Shown here piece by piece: positions 7,387-14,921 of a DNA stretch of 21,088 nt (position 1 is its first letter; each line of letters opens with the position of its first letter). The DNA is taken from contig CAYZDJ010000034.1 in the NCBI GenBank assembly GCA_964477265.1, positions 1 to 21,088 on the forward strand, given 5' to 3'. The DNA comes from CAIVPM01 sp964477265. GTDB lineage: Bacteria; Bacteroidota; Bacteroidia; Chitinophagales; Chitinophagaceae. Both the position numbers and the translations under genes were made by a program. The notes beneath the pieces were generated by a model. It made no database searches. It saw only the letters and a list, made by a program, of their open reading frames with translations, and was not told the origin of the DNA.

Positions 7387-8331
7387 TTATTTTGATTTTT
7401 CAGCAAGAATTTTGTTAATGCTTTCCTGAAGTATAATATATTTTTTATCGTAGAATAAGCTTATCTTTTCCTTATCAAGCTTAGTAACATATCTTTTGCC
7501 TTCAGCCAATTGTTTTTCAAAATTTGGATTTAAGGTATTAAAAGTTGCAATGTCAATTTGAACATACTTGCACAATATTTCAGCATTGTATCTACCATTT
7601 AAAACTATTGAGTCTATTGTGTTTGCTGTGGTTGTATCAATAACTTTTTTGTCTGCAACATAATCCTCAACGCTTCCTTTGCCTTCAAAAATATAATGCG
7701 TTGCAATAAATTTTTTTACGTGGTTACGAGTCTCTTCTACCAAAAAATACTGCAAATTCCAAAAATCTTTACTGCCACTTTTTTTAATGGCATTTCTCAT
7801 TCTTCCTGCACCACCATTATATGCAGCTACAACAAGTATCCAATCTCCAAATTCTTTATACAATTCATTCATTAATTTACAAGCAGCATGTGTGCTTTTT
7901 GTAAAGTCTTTTCTGTCATCAATTTTGCCAACCCGCAAGCCAAATCTCTTTGCTTCATAATCCATCAACTGCCAAGGGCCAACTGCACCAGCCCAACTTA
8001 CTAAATTGCTTTGCAAATGGCTTTCTATTACACTTAAATATTTCATTTCAGCAGGTATTTTATATTGCTTTAAAATACCATCATATAGTTTAAAATAAGT
8101 TTTGCCCCATATTTTCATTCTTTCCAATTCATTGCCTTGCTTTTTTACATAATCTTTTACAAAGCTTACTGCACGTGGGTTTAGCTGAGATTGATAAGGT
8201 TTAGAACTATCGAAAGCATTATTTATAAATAAACTTTTAAAGCCTTTATCGTTTTGTTGTGATAATAGCCTGCAACTGCAGCTAACCAAAACAACTATTA
8301 TAAATATTCTAATTCCTTTAAAAAATAACAT
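7387..8331 (-). CDS. Lytic transglycosylase, MltD-like, predicted lipoprotein
   Basis: 314 residues. Cleaves glycan strands of peptidoglycan, acting in the periplasm from a membrane anchor. The N-terminus is hydrophobic and ends in LVSC, a lipobox with Cys18 as lipidation site. The SLT domain spans about residues 80-215: catalytic Glu103 in SVIESHL, WAGAVGPWQLM (113-123), and AAYNGGAGRM (169-178). The C-terminal ~90 residues include LCKYVQIDIATFNTLNP, which fits the region after the SLT domain in Bacteroidota MltD-like proteins; no canonical LysM repeat is clear. The stop lies 8 bases from the convergent sirtuin stop. A TAATTTTG box (8336-8343) just before the ATG could be a -7 element giving a nearly leaderless transcript. 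Confidence 0.9.
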   Translation of the reverse strand: MLFFKGIRIFIIVVLVSCSCRLLSQQNDKGFKSLFINNAFDSSKPYQSQLNPRAVSFVKDYVKKQGNELERMKIWGKTYFKLYDGILKQYKIPAEMKYLSVIESHLQSNLVSWAGAVGPWQLMDYEAKRFGLRVGKIDDRKDFTKSTHAACKLMNELYKEFGDWILVVAAYNGGAGRMRNAIKKSGSKDFWNLQYFLVEETRNHVKKFIATHYIFEGKGSVEDYVADKKVIDTTTANTIDSIVLNGRYNAEILCKYVQIDIATFNTLNPNFEKQLAEGKRYVTKLDKEKISLFYDKKYIILQESINKILAEKSK

Positions 8332-8357
8332 TATACAAAATTAATTGTTTACATACA

Positions 8358-8394
8358 ATAAAAAAGCCCTGAAACTATCTGTATTCAAGGCTTT
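8358..8394 (-). terminator. Intrinsic terminator after the sigma/protease operon
   Basis: On the minus strand AAAGCCTTGAA pairs with TTCAGGGCTTT (11 bp, one G-U) around a 10-base loop, followed by a U tract (plus-strand A run up to 8365). It ends the transcript about 25 bases past the protease stop and separates it from the transglycosylase gene. Confidence 0.85.
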
Positions 8395-8418
8395 AATTTT
8401 ATAAACAAAAACAAACTA

Positions 8419-9531
8419 CTATTTTTTATAAGCTCTAACCATGTAAACAAATTTTTCTATTTGTTTAACTTGACTAACTCTATCTTCTCCATTTAATGTT
8501 GTAGAGGTACTAATTTTTAAGTTATTAAAAGCAGTGTCGTTAGCTTTTAAATCTTCAACAAGTTGGTAAATACCTTTGCTTTTTATTGCAAAACTTACTC
8601 CATCTGCTTTTGCAAGCTTGGTGCTTAAAACTCCAATTACTTCGCCACGTTTATTAAATACAGGGCCACCACTATTTCCATGATTGGCGTCCATTTGAAT
8701 TTGACAGGTAGAAGTATCTCCATTAAATCCTTTTGGACTACTTAAGTAACCAACATTAAATACAACATCTGTACGTGGAAAATTTGGAAAACCAATGGTG
8801 TAAATCTCTTCGCCTAAATCAACATTGGTTTTTTTAATACCATAAGGCAATGTTTTTATTGGTTCAAAATCTTCATCAACTATTTTTAAAATAGCTAAAT
8901 CGGTTGAACTATTTTTATATGCAATTACTGCATTGTATTCCTTACCATTTTCATCATACACACTTGCATTTGTAGCACCAACAAGTACGTGAGCATTTGT
9001 AAGCAAATAGCCTTTGCCATCAATTAAAAAAGAAGAACCGCCATTTAACATTTCAACATTACCTTGTATCTTGCTTTTAATTTCTTTGTTTTCCTTATTT
9101 AAAGCTGCAATTTGCTGGTCTTGCTGAATTTGTTTTTTACCTAATTGTTCAAGAACAGGCGAGTTGTTATTATATGACGATACAAGCATGCTAATCATTA
9201 AAGCTATACCACCACCTACAGCAGCAGCAATACCAGTAACTTTTTTGTATTTGTGGAAAATGCTTACAACCTTGCCTTTTAAGGTTGGTGTTGTGCCTTC
9301 ACTAATATCACCAATAGATAATAACTTAGCATGAACATCATTTAAACTATGCTTAAAATTAGTGCGACTGCTAAAGTTATCCATTTGATGCAAGAACATA
9401 TTATGCTCAACAACCATCTGATCAATCTCGGGTGTGCTTTGTCTTAATTCTTCAAAGTACGCTTTTTCTGCTGGCTGCATTTCATTAGCCAGGTAGCGTT
9501 CAATTGATTGTATTAATAAAATATCGTCCAT
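8419..9531 (-). CDS. Membrane-anchored trypsin-like serine protease with anti-sigma-like N-terminal domain
   Basis: 370 residues from ATG 9531; in-frame Mets up to 9573 would add as many as 14 residues (MMNMKYQ...), which look unlike the domain start. Residues 1-60 (MDDILLIQSIERYLANEM, then EKAYFEELRQ) resemble the cytoplasmic N-terminus of Bacteroidota anti-sigma factors. One membrane helix lies at ~98-119. A Gln/Lys-rich probable coiled coil follows (125-158). A trypsin/HtrA-like domain spans 163-330 with the full triad: His181 (TNAHVL), Asp211 (TDLAIL) and Ser287 (GNSGGP). There is no PDZ domain. The upstream gene encodes an ECF sigma factor. I infer that the N-terminus binds that sigma factor and the protease domain senses or cuts something in the periplasm; neither is shown by the sequence. 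Confidence 0.88.
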   Translation of the reverse strand: MDDILLIQSIERYLANEMQPAEKAYFEELRQSTPEIDQMVVEHNMFLHQMDNFSSRTNFKHSLNDVHAKLLSIGDISEGTTPTLKGKVVSIFHKYKKVTGIAAAVGGGIALMISMLVSSYNNNSPVLEQLGKKQIQQDQQIAALNKENKEIKSKIQGNVEMLNGGSSFLIDGKGYLLTNAHVLVGATNASVYDENGKEYNAVIAYKNSSTDLAILKIVDEDFEPIKTLPYGIKKTNVDLGEEIYTIGFPNFPRTDVVFNVGYLSSPKGFNGDTSTCQIQMDANHGNSGGPVFNKRGEVIGVLSTKLAKADGVSFAIKSKGIYQLVEDLKANDTAFNNLKISTSTTLNGEDRVSQVKQIEKFVYMVRAYKK

Positions 9532-9609
9532 AATTTTCTTTTTATTTCTAATTTGATATTTCATATTCATCAATAAACAGAAATGAGAAATTTTAAATCA
9601 GAAATTTGG

Positions 9610-10176
9610 TTATTCACCAATATTATATTGAGCAAAAAACATTTTCTTTAAACGCATTAAGCATTTATATTTCTGGTTTTTTGCATTATCGGCATTTGTG
9701 TATCCAAACTCCTTTGCAAGGGTTTGCATATCCATTTTCTTTAAATAATATCCTTCCAACAAACTTTTGCAAGGCTCGCCCATGCTACCTAAAGCACGTT
9801 CCATTATATTGTATTCGGCGTCTCTCTTTCTATGTATTTCAAGATCTTCTTCAACCGAAACAGTCTCTTCAATGCTTTCAATCTGGTTACTAAATTTACC
9901 AAGTTGTTGTAGTCTTTTAAGCCAAAGCCTCCTACATACGGAATATACATAAGTATTAATTTTACAGGTTAGAACAAATGATTCAGTCTTCGCCTTTTCA
10001 TACAGTGCAATCATTGCCTCCTGAAAAATATCCCTTGCGTCGTCGTAGCTTCCATTATTGTTAATTATTAGCGTTTGAACCATATTATAATTTTGCTTAT
10101 AAATGGTTTCAATGGCTTTTGCGTCATTGTTTGCCAATCCTTTCAATAAAGCTTGTTCGTTTAGCTCGGGTTTCAC
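9610..10176 (-). CDS. ECF-type RNA polymerase sigma factor
   Basis: 188 residues. Region 2 lies at about 24-90, with DDARDIFQEAMIALYEKAK (45-63) as the core-binding and -10 recognition part; region 4 lies at about 125-180, with LLEGYYLKKMDMQTLAKEFG (139-158) starting the helix-turn-helix. The linker between them is acidic. The start is GTG at 10176 (reads V-K-P-E in the DNA); no ATG is nearby. The stop is 78 bases before the start of the membrane protease with the anti-sigma-like domain, and no terminator lies between, so they probably form an operon. A long palindrome sits about 28 bases upstream of the start codon and may mark the regulated or self-activated promoter. Confidence 0.92.
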   Translation of the reverse strand: MKPELNEQALLKGLANNDAKAIETIYKQNYNMVQTLIINNNGSYDDARDIFQEAMIALYEKAKTESFVLTCKINTYVYSVCRRLWLKRLQQLGKFSNQIESIEETVSVEEDLEIHRKRDAEYNIMERALGSMGEPCKSLLEGYYLKKMDMQTLAKEFGYTNADNAKNQKYKCLMRLKKMFFAQYNIGE

Positions 10177-10203
10177 TAATTATTTATTTATACTTATTGG
10201 GGG

Positions 10204-10272
10204 TAAAAGTAACCCAAACATTTTCTAAAAAAATATTTTAAAATATTTTTTAAAATAATGGGTTACCTTTTA
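10204..10272. repeat. 69-base near-perfect palindrome in the divergent promoter region
   Basis: The outer arms are TAAAAGTAACCCA (10204-10216) and TGGGTTACCTTTTA (10259-10272), complementary with one bulged base. Inside, ATTTTCTAAAAAAATATTT and AAATATTTTTTAAAAT are again nearly complementary, so the element could form one hairpin or cruciform of about 30 bp. Both flanking genes read away from it (ECF sigma to the left, small lipoprotein to the right), so a terminator role is unlikely. The symmetric GTAACCC/GGGTTAC ends suggest a dimeric operator, or paired AAC-type -35 elements for the sigma factor itself. Function is inference. Confidence 0.75.
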
Positions 10273-10321
10273 TTATGTTGTGGTATAAACACCAAATCAT
10301 TCACAAAAAAAAATTAAAAAA

Positions 10322-10549
10322 ATGAAAAAAGTATTAGGCTTATTAGCTATTACAGGTTTTGTTGCTTGCAGCAACGGCGAAGGTTCAACATCAACTGTTG
10401 ATTCAGCAAAATTAAAAGATTCAATTGCAAAAGTAGAAGCTGATGCAAAAGCAAAAGCTGATTCTGCTACTAAAGCTGCTGCTGATACAGCTCACAAAAC
10501 TGCTGACACAGCTCATAAAGCTGCAACTCCAGCTCCAGCTGCTCACTAA
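10322..10549 (+). CDS. Small Ala/Lys/Asp/Thr-rich lipoprotein
   Basis: 75 residues. A short signal sequence ends in FVAC, giving Cys16 as the lipidated residue. The mature part is low complexity and built from a drifting helical repeat of the form A-D-x-A-x-K, including ADTAHKTADTAHKAA near the end; it should be a charged amphipathic helix with no enzymatic motif. An A-rich tract lies directly before the ATG, typical of efficient Bacteroidota starts. The gene is divergent from the ECF sigma gene across the long palindrome and has its own terminator, so it may be a target of that sigma factor (inference). No named family is recognised. Confidence 0.78.
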   Translation: MKKVLGLLAITGFVACSNGEGSTSTVDSAKLKDSIAKVEADAKAKADSATKAAADTAHKTADTAHKAATPAPAAH

Positions 10550-10634
10550 AAAATAATTTGGTTTCTACATTAAAAGTTAGCTTGCAACTTTAGAAACTAT
10601 TTAAGAATTTTCATATGGCAAGCAATCGTTAGAG

Positions 10635-10669
10635 GCCGTTCCATTTCTATGGAATGGCTATCTTTTTTT
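10635..10669 (+). terminator. Intrinsic terminator after the small lipoprotein gene
   Basis: GCCGTTCCAT (10635-10644) pairs with ATGGAATGGC (10649-10658), 10 bp with one G-U and a TTCT loop, followed by a T tract at 10661-10669. It lies about 85 bases after the lipoprotein stop and directly beyond the convergent protease stop. Confidence 0.88.
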
Positions 10670-10673
10670 ATAG

Positions 10674-11858
10674 CTATAGCAAATGGGCTACATTTAAAAC
10701 AATTGACATTGGCTTGCCTTCGCGTATAATTAATATTTTAAGTGCCGAGCCTGCATTTTGCAAAGCTTGTTTATATGCCTGCATGTTTTGGGTAAAATTA
10801 TGGTCTATAGCAAAAACTATATCTTCTGCCTTTAGGCCAGCTTTATCTGCAGGGCTGTTGGGCACTACATCTTCTATTCTTATTTCTCCATTTAGCTGGT
10901 ATAAATTTAACCCAGTGTAAGAGTAATCAAAATCATCAAAAAAATGTGAATTGGGTTTTAAATGAATTTCTTTATTGGGATAGTTGATTATAAGGTTAAA
11001 CCTTCTTAAAATATCGTTTCCCATAATACCCATATTGTTTGGATAATTTATAACACCTGTCTCATCTTTAAAAATATAAGTAGGTACTTTTTTAAACTTA
11101 TAAGGTCCAAATTTTAGCGAGTTAATTACTGTAACTTGCATTGCCTTTCTGCCACCAAGCCCTTCTGCAAGTGTTTCAAATATTTTTCGATTGGGTGTTA
11201 AAACATTGCTGTCTTTTACATAATCTTCGGTTAATAACATATTTAATCCTGCTCCAGTATCAAAAATCAGGTTTCCGTTAGATAAAGTATTGCCAGCTAT
11301 TTCTGTATTAAACGATGGTAACATGCTAAAGTTTGGCTTCATAAAAAAACCACGCTTAGGATATTTTACAAAGCCAGGTTCATAAACCTCCATCAAATTA
11401 ATGTTGTAATTTATTTTAACAATATACCTACGCAAAAAACTTGTACCTATCACACCATTTATCTTTACACCATAGGCATTGGTTAAAATATCATAATTAT
11501 TTATATGAAAGTCCAGGCTATCAACTGTCAATCCTTTTAACCTTAATGAATGTTTATATAAAAAGTTTACAGCCTTAACTCCTGCAATTCCTTTAATAAT
11601 CCTGTCGGTTTTTTGTGGTTTTAAATTATAATAGGCTACAGTTGTAGAGTCTAATGAAATACCTCCACTGCCAGTGTCAAAAATGAAGTTTAAAGTATCC
11701 TGAAAATCATCGAAACGAGCTTGCAAAATAATTGTACCGCCTGTTAATGTTGTAAAATTAAAACTAGTTAATTTTTTTGCAAGCTGTTGCTGTGTCTGGC
11801 TTACAGCATCTTTTAAAAAAAATGTAATAACAAAAAATATGGTTATAGTTATTCTCAT
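10674..11858 (-). CDS. Secreted retropepsin-like aspartic protease with C-terminal PDZ domain
   Basis: 394 residues. A signal peptide covers about residues 1-20 (ending DAVSQ). Two retropepsin-type halves follow, each with its catalytic motif: FIFDTGSGGISL (Asp61) and LIFDTGAGLNML (Asp200). Each half also has the flanking hydrophobic-Gly motif, GVIGTSFLRRY (135-145) and GIMGNDILRRF (277-287). A PDZ domain occupies ~318-390 (RIEDVVPNSPADKAGLKAED). The two Asp motifs in one chain mean it can form the active site without a partner, unlike viral retropepsins. This layout is common among predicted periplasmic proteases of Bacteroidota; the substrate is unknown. Convergent with the small lipoprotein and divergent from murA. 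Confidence 0.9.
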   Translation of the reverse strand: MRITITIFFVITFFLKDAVSQTQQQLAKKLTSFNFTTLTGGTIILQARFDDFQDTLNFIFDTGSGGISLDSTTVAYYNLKPQKTDRIIKGIAGVKAVNFLYKHSLRLKGLTVDSLDFHINNYDILTNAYGVKINGVIGTSFLRRYIVKINYNINLMEVYEPGFVKYPKRGFFMKPNFSMLPSFNTEIAGNTLSNGNLIFDTGAGLNMLLTEDYVKDSNVLTPNRKIFETLAEGLGGRKAMQVTVINSLKFGPYKFKKVPTYIFKDETGVINYPNNMGIMGNDILRRFNLIINYPNKEIHLKPNSHFFDDFDYSYTGLNLYQLNGEIRIEDVVPNSPADKAGLKAEDIVFAIDHNFTQNMQAYKQALQNAGSALKILIIREGKPMSIVLNVAHLL

Positions 11859-11977
11859 AAACAGTTGTAATATTAAACATTTTTATGCCAAACTATTGCT
11901 TTGATTATAATTTTATTACCAACGGTTTTTATAAATTGTAAATATTAAATAAATGTTAGGCATTACAGTGTAGCTAC

Positions 11978-11985
11978 TATTTTTG
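11978..11985 (+). promoter_or_regulatory. Probable -7 box upstream of murA
   Basis: TATTTTTG fits TAnnTTTG exactly and lies 37 bases before the murA ATG. No clear TTTG -33 element is seen at the proper distance, so confidence is moderate. Confidence 0.38.
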
Positions 11986-12022
11986 TTTTAATAAAATTAA
12001 CCAATAAATAATAATTTTTAGA

Positions 12023-13327
12023 ATGGCAAGTTTTGAAGTAAGGGGTGGTAAAAAATTAAATGGAACAATTATACCTCAGGGTGCAAAAAATGAAGCATTG
12101 CAAATTATAAGTGCTGTTTTATTAACTGCTGAAGAAGTAACTATTAATAATATTCCCAACATTATTGATGTAAATTTATTGATAGATTTATTGCAGGAAA
12201 TGGGCGTAAAAGTGAATAGAATTAATGAACACACTTGCACATTTAAAGCAGATGACATTAATATAGATTATTTGGCAAGCGATGCCTTTAGAAAAAAAGG
12301 AGGTATGCTGCGAGGCTCTGTAATGCTTGCTGGGCCTATGCTTGCACGTTTTAAAAAAGCATATATACCTAAACCAGGTGGAGATAAAATTGGCAGACGA
12401 AGGTTAGATACACATATAATTGGCTTTGAAAAACTGGGTGCAAAATTTAATTACGATGATAACAAAAATGTATTTGAGATAACTGCACCAGAGTTGAAAG
12501 GAGTTTTTATGTTGCTTGATGAACCAAGTGTTACAGGCACTGCAAATATTTTAATGGCAGCAGTAATGGCACAAGGCACAACAACAATTTACAATGCAGC
12601 CTGCGAGCCTTATTTGCAACAGTTATGTAAAATGCTGGTAAGAATGGGTGCAAAAATTAGTGGCATTGGCAGCAATATGCTTGTGATTGATGGTGTTGAA
12701 AAATTGAATGGAACATCGCACACCATGTTGCCAGATATGATTGAAGTGGGCAGTTTTATTGGGCTTGCAGCCATGACACAAAGTGATATTTTAATTAAAG
12801 GAGCAGGTGTTGAACATTTAGGAATTATTCCAGAAAAATTTTCACAGCTTGGTATTAAAATGAATATTACTGGTGATGATATTCATATTCCTGCACAAGA
12901 TAGCTATGAAATACAAACTTTTTTAGATGGTAGTATTTTAACAATGAGCGATCATCCATGGCCAGGCTTTACTCCAGATTTATTGAGCATTGTTTTAGTA
13001 GTGGCAACACAGGCAAAAGGAAGCGTATTAATTCATCAAAAAATGTTTGAAAGTCGTTTGTTCTTTGTAGATAAATTAATAGAAATGGGTGCACAGATAA
13101 TTCTTTGCGATCCACACAGGGCAACAGTTATAGGTCTTAACAGAGACCACAGCTTGCGTGGAATTACAATGAGTAGTCCAGACATCAGAGCTGGGCAGGC
13201 TTTGCTAATTGCTGCATTAAGTGCAAGTGGTAAAAGTACAATTCAAAATATAGAGCAAATAGACAGAGGCTACCAGAATATTGATGAAAGATTGAGAAGC
13301 CTGGGGGCAGACATTGTAAGGATATAA
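12023..13327 (+). CDS. murA: UDP-N-acetylglucosamine 1-carboxyvinyltransferase, fosfomycin-site Cys replaced by Asp
   Basis: 434 residues, usual family length. Catalyses the first committed step of peptidoglycan synthesis, transferring enolpyruvyl from PEP to UDP-GlcNAc in the cytoplasm. It starts with the family's FEVRGGKKLNG and carries the substrate Lys22 (GAKNEAL), RRRLDTHIIGFEKLGA (125-140) and SPDIRAGQALLIAAL near the C-terminus. At the position of E. coli Cys115 (PGGC) it reads PKPGGDKIG, with Asp121. Asp here occurs naturally in M. tuberculosis and Chlamydia MurA and keeps activity while removing the nucleophile that fosfomycin alkylates. It is followed 16 bases later by a lipoprotein gene, probably in the same transcript. 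Confidence 0.96.
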   Translation: MASFEVRGGKKLNGTIIPQGAKNEALQIISAVLLTAEEVTINNIPNIIDVNLLIDLLQEMGVKVNRINEHTCTFKADDINIDYLASDAFRKKGGMLRGSVMLAGPMLARFKKAYIPKPGGDKIGRRRLDTHIIGFEKLGAKFNYDDNKNVFEITAPELKGVFMLLDEPSVTGTANILMAAVMAQGTTTIYNAACEPYLQQLCKMLVRMGAKISGIGSNMLVIDGVEKLNGTSHTMLPDMIEVGSFIGLAAMTQSDILIKGAGVEHLGIIPEKFSQLGIKMNITGDDIHIPAQDSYEIQTFLDGSILTMSDHPWPGFTPDLLSIVLVVATQAKGSVLIHQKMFESRLFFVDKLIEMGAQIILCDPHRATVIGLNRDHSLRGITMSSPDIRAGQALLIAALSASGKSTIQNIEQIDRGYQNIDERLRSLGADIVRI

Positions 13328-13343
13328 TCTTAAATCTTAATAT

Positions 13344-14177
13344 ATGAAAACAACCAAACAATTGCTGGCATTGGTTTGTATAACTTATGTTTTTTGTGCT
13401 TGCAATAATGCAAATAAAAAAAGCAATGCAAATGCTGACACTGTGTTGCAAAATACCGAGAGCAATATTGCAAACAATGACAGTATAATTTATGATGATA
13501 ATATTTTTCCTGTTGACAGTTTTTTACATACCAAAATTTTGACAACTGGAACATTTCATAGTGATGAGGTTTGGGATAATGCTGACAAAGGAAACTGGTT
13601 TGGATTATTTAAAAATCAATCAGGCTATTATGTTGCAGAAACTAAATTAAAGCTTAGTAGGGTTCATGATGAAATAAGTGATGAAAAAGAAAATGAAAAA
13701 ACTGCATGGATGGTTGAAACCACTAACAAGGATACTTCATTAATTTTAGTTGAAGGCAATAGCTTATTATCTCCAATAAAAGTTAAACAAACAACTTTAT
13801 CTAAAACACAAGTATTGCCAGGAGACACTTTGCACATCAATTATCTGGGAACTGATTATAAAATATTTGCAACAGGAGGCAAAAAGAAAACACAAGAAAG
13901 TGCTGACTGGTTTGAGGTTTGGAATTATAAGTTGTATGTAACTGCTACTATTAATGGTAAACAGCGAAAAAGCCTTCTTGTTGCACAACCAAATTTTAAT
14001 GACCAAATGATAAATTTAATTTTTGTTGGAGATATAGATGGCGATGGAATTATGGATTTGATTATTGATACTTCTGCACATTACAATGCATCAAGTCCAA
14101 CTATATATTTATCTAAACCTGCTAATAATAATGAAGTAGTAAAACCTATTGGAAGTCACACAAGCGTAGGCTGTTAA
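13344..14177 (+). CDS. Hypothetical lipoprotein with a DxDGDG motif
   Basis: 277 residues, no family recognised. The signal sequence ends in FCAC, so Cys20 is the probable lipidation site; the next ~30 residues are an Asn/Lys/Ala-rich linker. The body (about 55-275) is polar and probably beta-rich. VGDIDGDGIMDLIID (228-242) is a calcium-binding loop of the FG-GAP or dockerin type, but only one copy is present, so a beta-propeller is not supported. The C-terminus ends in a Cys. It starts 16 bases after murA, which suggests cotranscription; it ends 5 bases from the convergent CBS-domain gene with no visible terminator between. Confidence 0.78.
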   Translation: MKTTKQLLALVCITYVFCACNNANKKSNANADTVLQNTESNIANNDSIIYDDNIFPVDSFLHTKILTTGTFHSDEVWDNADKGNWFGLFKNQSGYYVAETKLKLSRVHDEISDEKENEKTAWMVETTNKDTSLILVEGNSLLSPIKVKQTTLSKTQVLPGDTLHINYLGTDYKIFATGGKKKTQESADWFEVWNYKLYVTATINGKQRKSLLVAQPNFNDQMINLIFVGDIDGDGIMDLIIDTSAHYNASSPTIYLSKPANNNEVVKPIGSHTSVGC

Positions 14178-14182
14178 TGAAG

Positions 14183-14842
14183 CTACATATTCAAATAAGC
14201 CATTAAATGGTTGTAATTATCTTTTAATTCATTGGCAAATTGTTCTTCGCCAAAATAATATTTTACATTGTAGTCGTAGCGTTGAAACGTAGCAACAATA
14301 TCACTTATCTCAATTTTATTTACTTTAATAGTAGCAAATAATAAGCCTGTGGTTTTATCTACACTAGTATTAAGTTGTGTTACATAAGCATCGTTGGTTT
14401 CTACCAATCTGCTTAATTCTCCAAACGAAAAATTTCTTCTGTCCATTTCCAAAACAATCACTCCACCTTGCTCTTCGTTACCTACAAAGTTATTTACAGT
14501 ACTTAAAATTTCTGTTACACTTATAGAACCAATAATTTCTGATTGATTGTTTACTACAGGCACAAGTGCCAGATTGTTTTCTGCTGCAATTTTTACTACT
14601 GCCAAAAAATGTTCTTCTTCCTTAACGCATTTAACTATAAAATTTTCCTGCAAAGCAGCAATAACAATAGTTTCATCAACATCAAGCAGGTCTTCTTTTT
14701 TTACTATGCCAACAAATTTTTCTTCACTAATTACAGGTAGGTGAATGATGTCGTAATCATCCATCAATTGCAATGCAAAAGATACTTTGTCAAGTAAATT
14801 TAAAACAGGGAAACTTGTATGTATTAATTGTGTTGCTAACAT
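14183..14842 (-). CDS. CBS-domain pair protein with C-terminal ACT-like domain (AcuB-like)
   Basis: 219 residues. Two CBS motifs are visible, at about 5-55 (HLPVISEEKFVGIVKKEDLL) and 65-120 (LVPVVNNQSEIIGSISVTEI). The region 125-200 (VIVLEMDRRNFSFGELSRLV to YNVKYYFGEE) looks like an ACT-type regulatory fold. CBS pairs usually bind adenosine nucleotides, so a cytoplasmic energy or ligand sensor is likely, but no effector domain is present. The layout resembles AcuB-type proteins; the target is unknown. It lies downstream of the alpha/beta hydrolase on the same strand with an 80-base gap. Confidence 0.87.
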   Translation of the reverse strand: MLATQLIHTSFPVLNLLDKVSFALQLMDDYDIIHLPVISEEKFVGIVKKEDLLDVDETIVIAALQENFIVKCVKEEEHFLAVVKIAAENNLALVPVVNNQSEIIGSISVTEILSTVNNFVGNEEQGGVIVLEMDRRNFSFGELSRLVETNDAYVTQLNTSVDKTTGLLFATIKVNKIEISDIVATFQRYDYNVKYYFGEEQFANELKDNYNHLMAYLNM

Positions 14843-14921
14843 TTTTTAAAGACAATTTATGAAACAGAAAATACTGTTCATCTATATAGACGCAAAAAAC
14901 CGGAAAAAAGTTGCTTGAGGA

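Noticed and set aside
7373..7388. AATAAAGGCTTTATT between the convergent sirtuin and transglycosylase genes as a bidirectional terminator
   Set aside because: Only five A/T pairs can form with a usable loop, and the T tract is interrupted; too weak to call.
8336..8343. TAATTTTG as a firm promoter of the transglycosylase gene
   Set aside because: It matches the -7 box but ends only 4 bases before the ATG and has no -33 element, so it is mentioned in the gene entry but not listed as a feature.
10572..10590. AAAGTT...AACTTT inverted repeat after the small lipoprotein gene
   Set aside because: Six weak pairs, no T tract; the strong hairpin at 10635-10658 is the better terminator.
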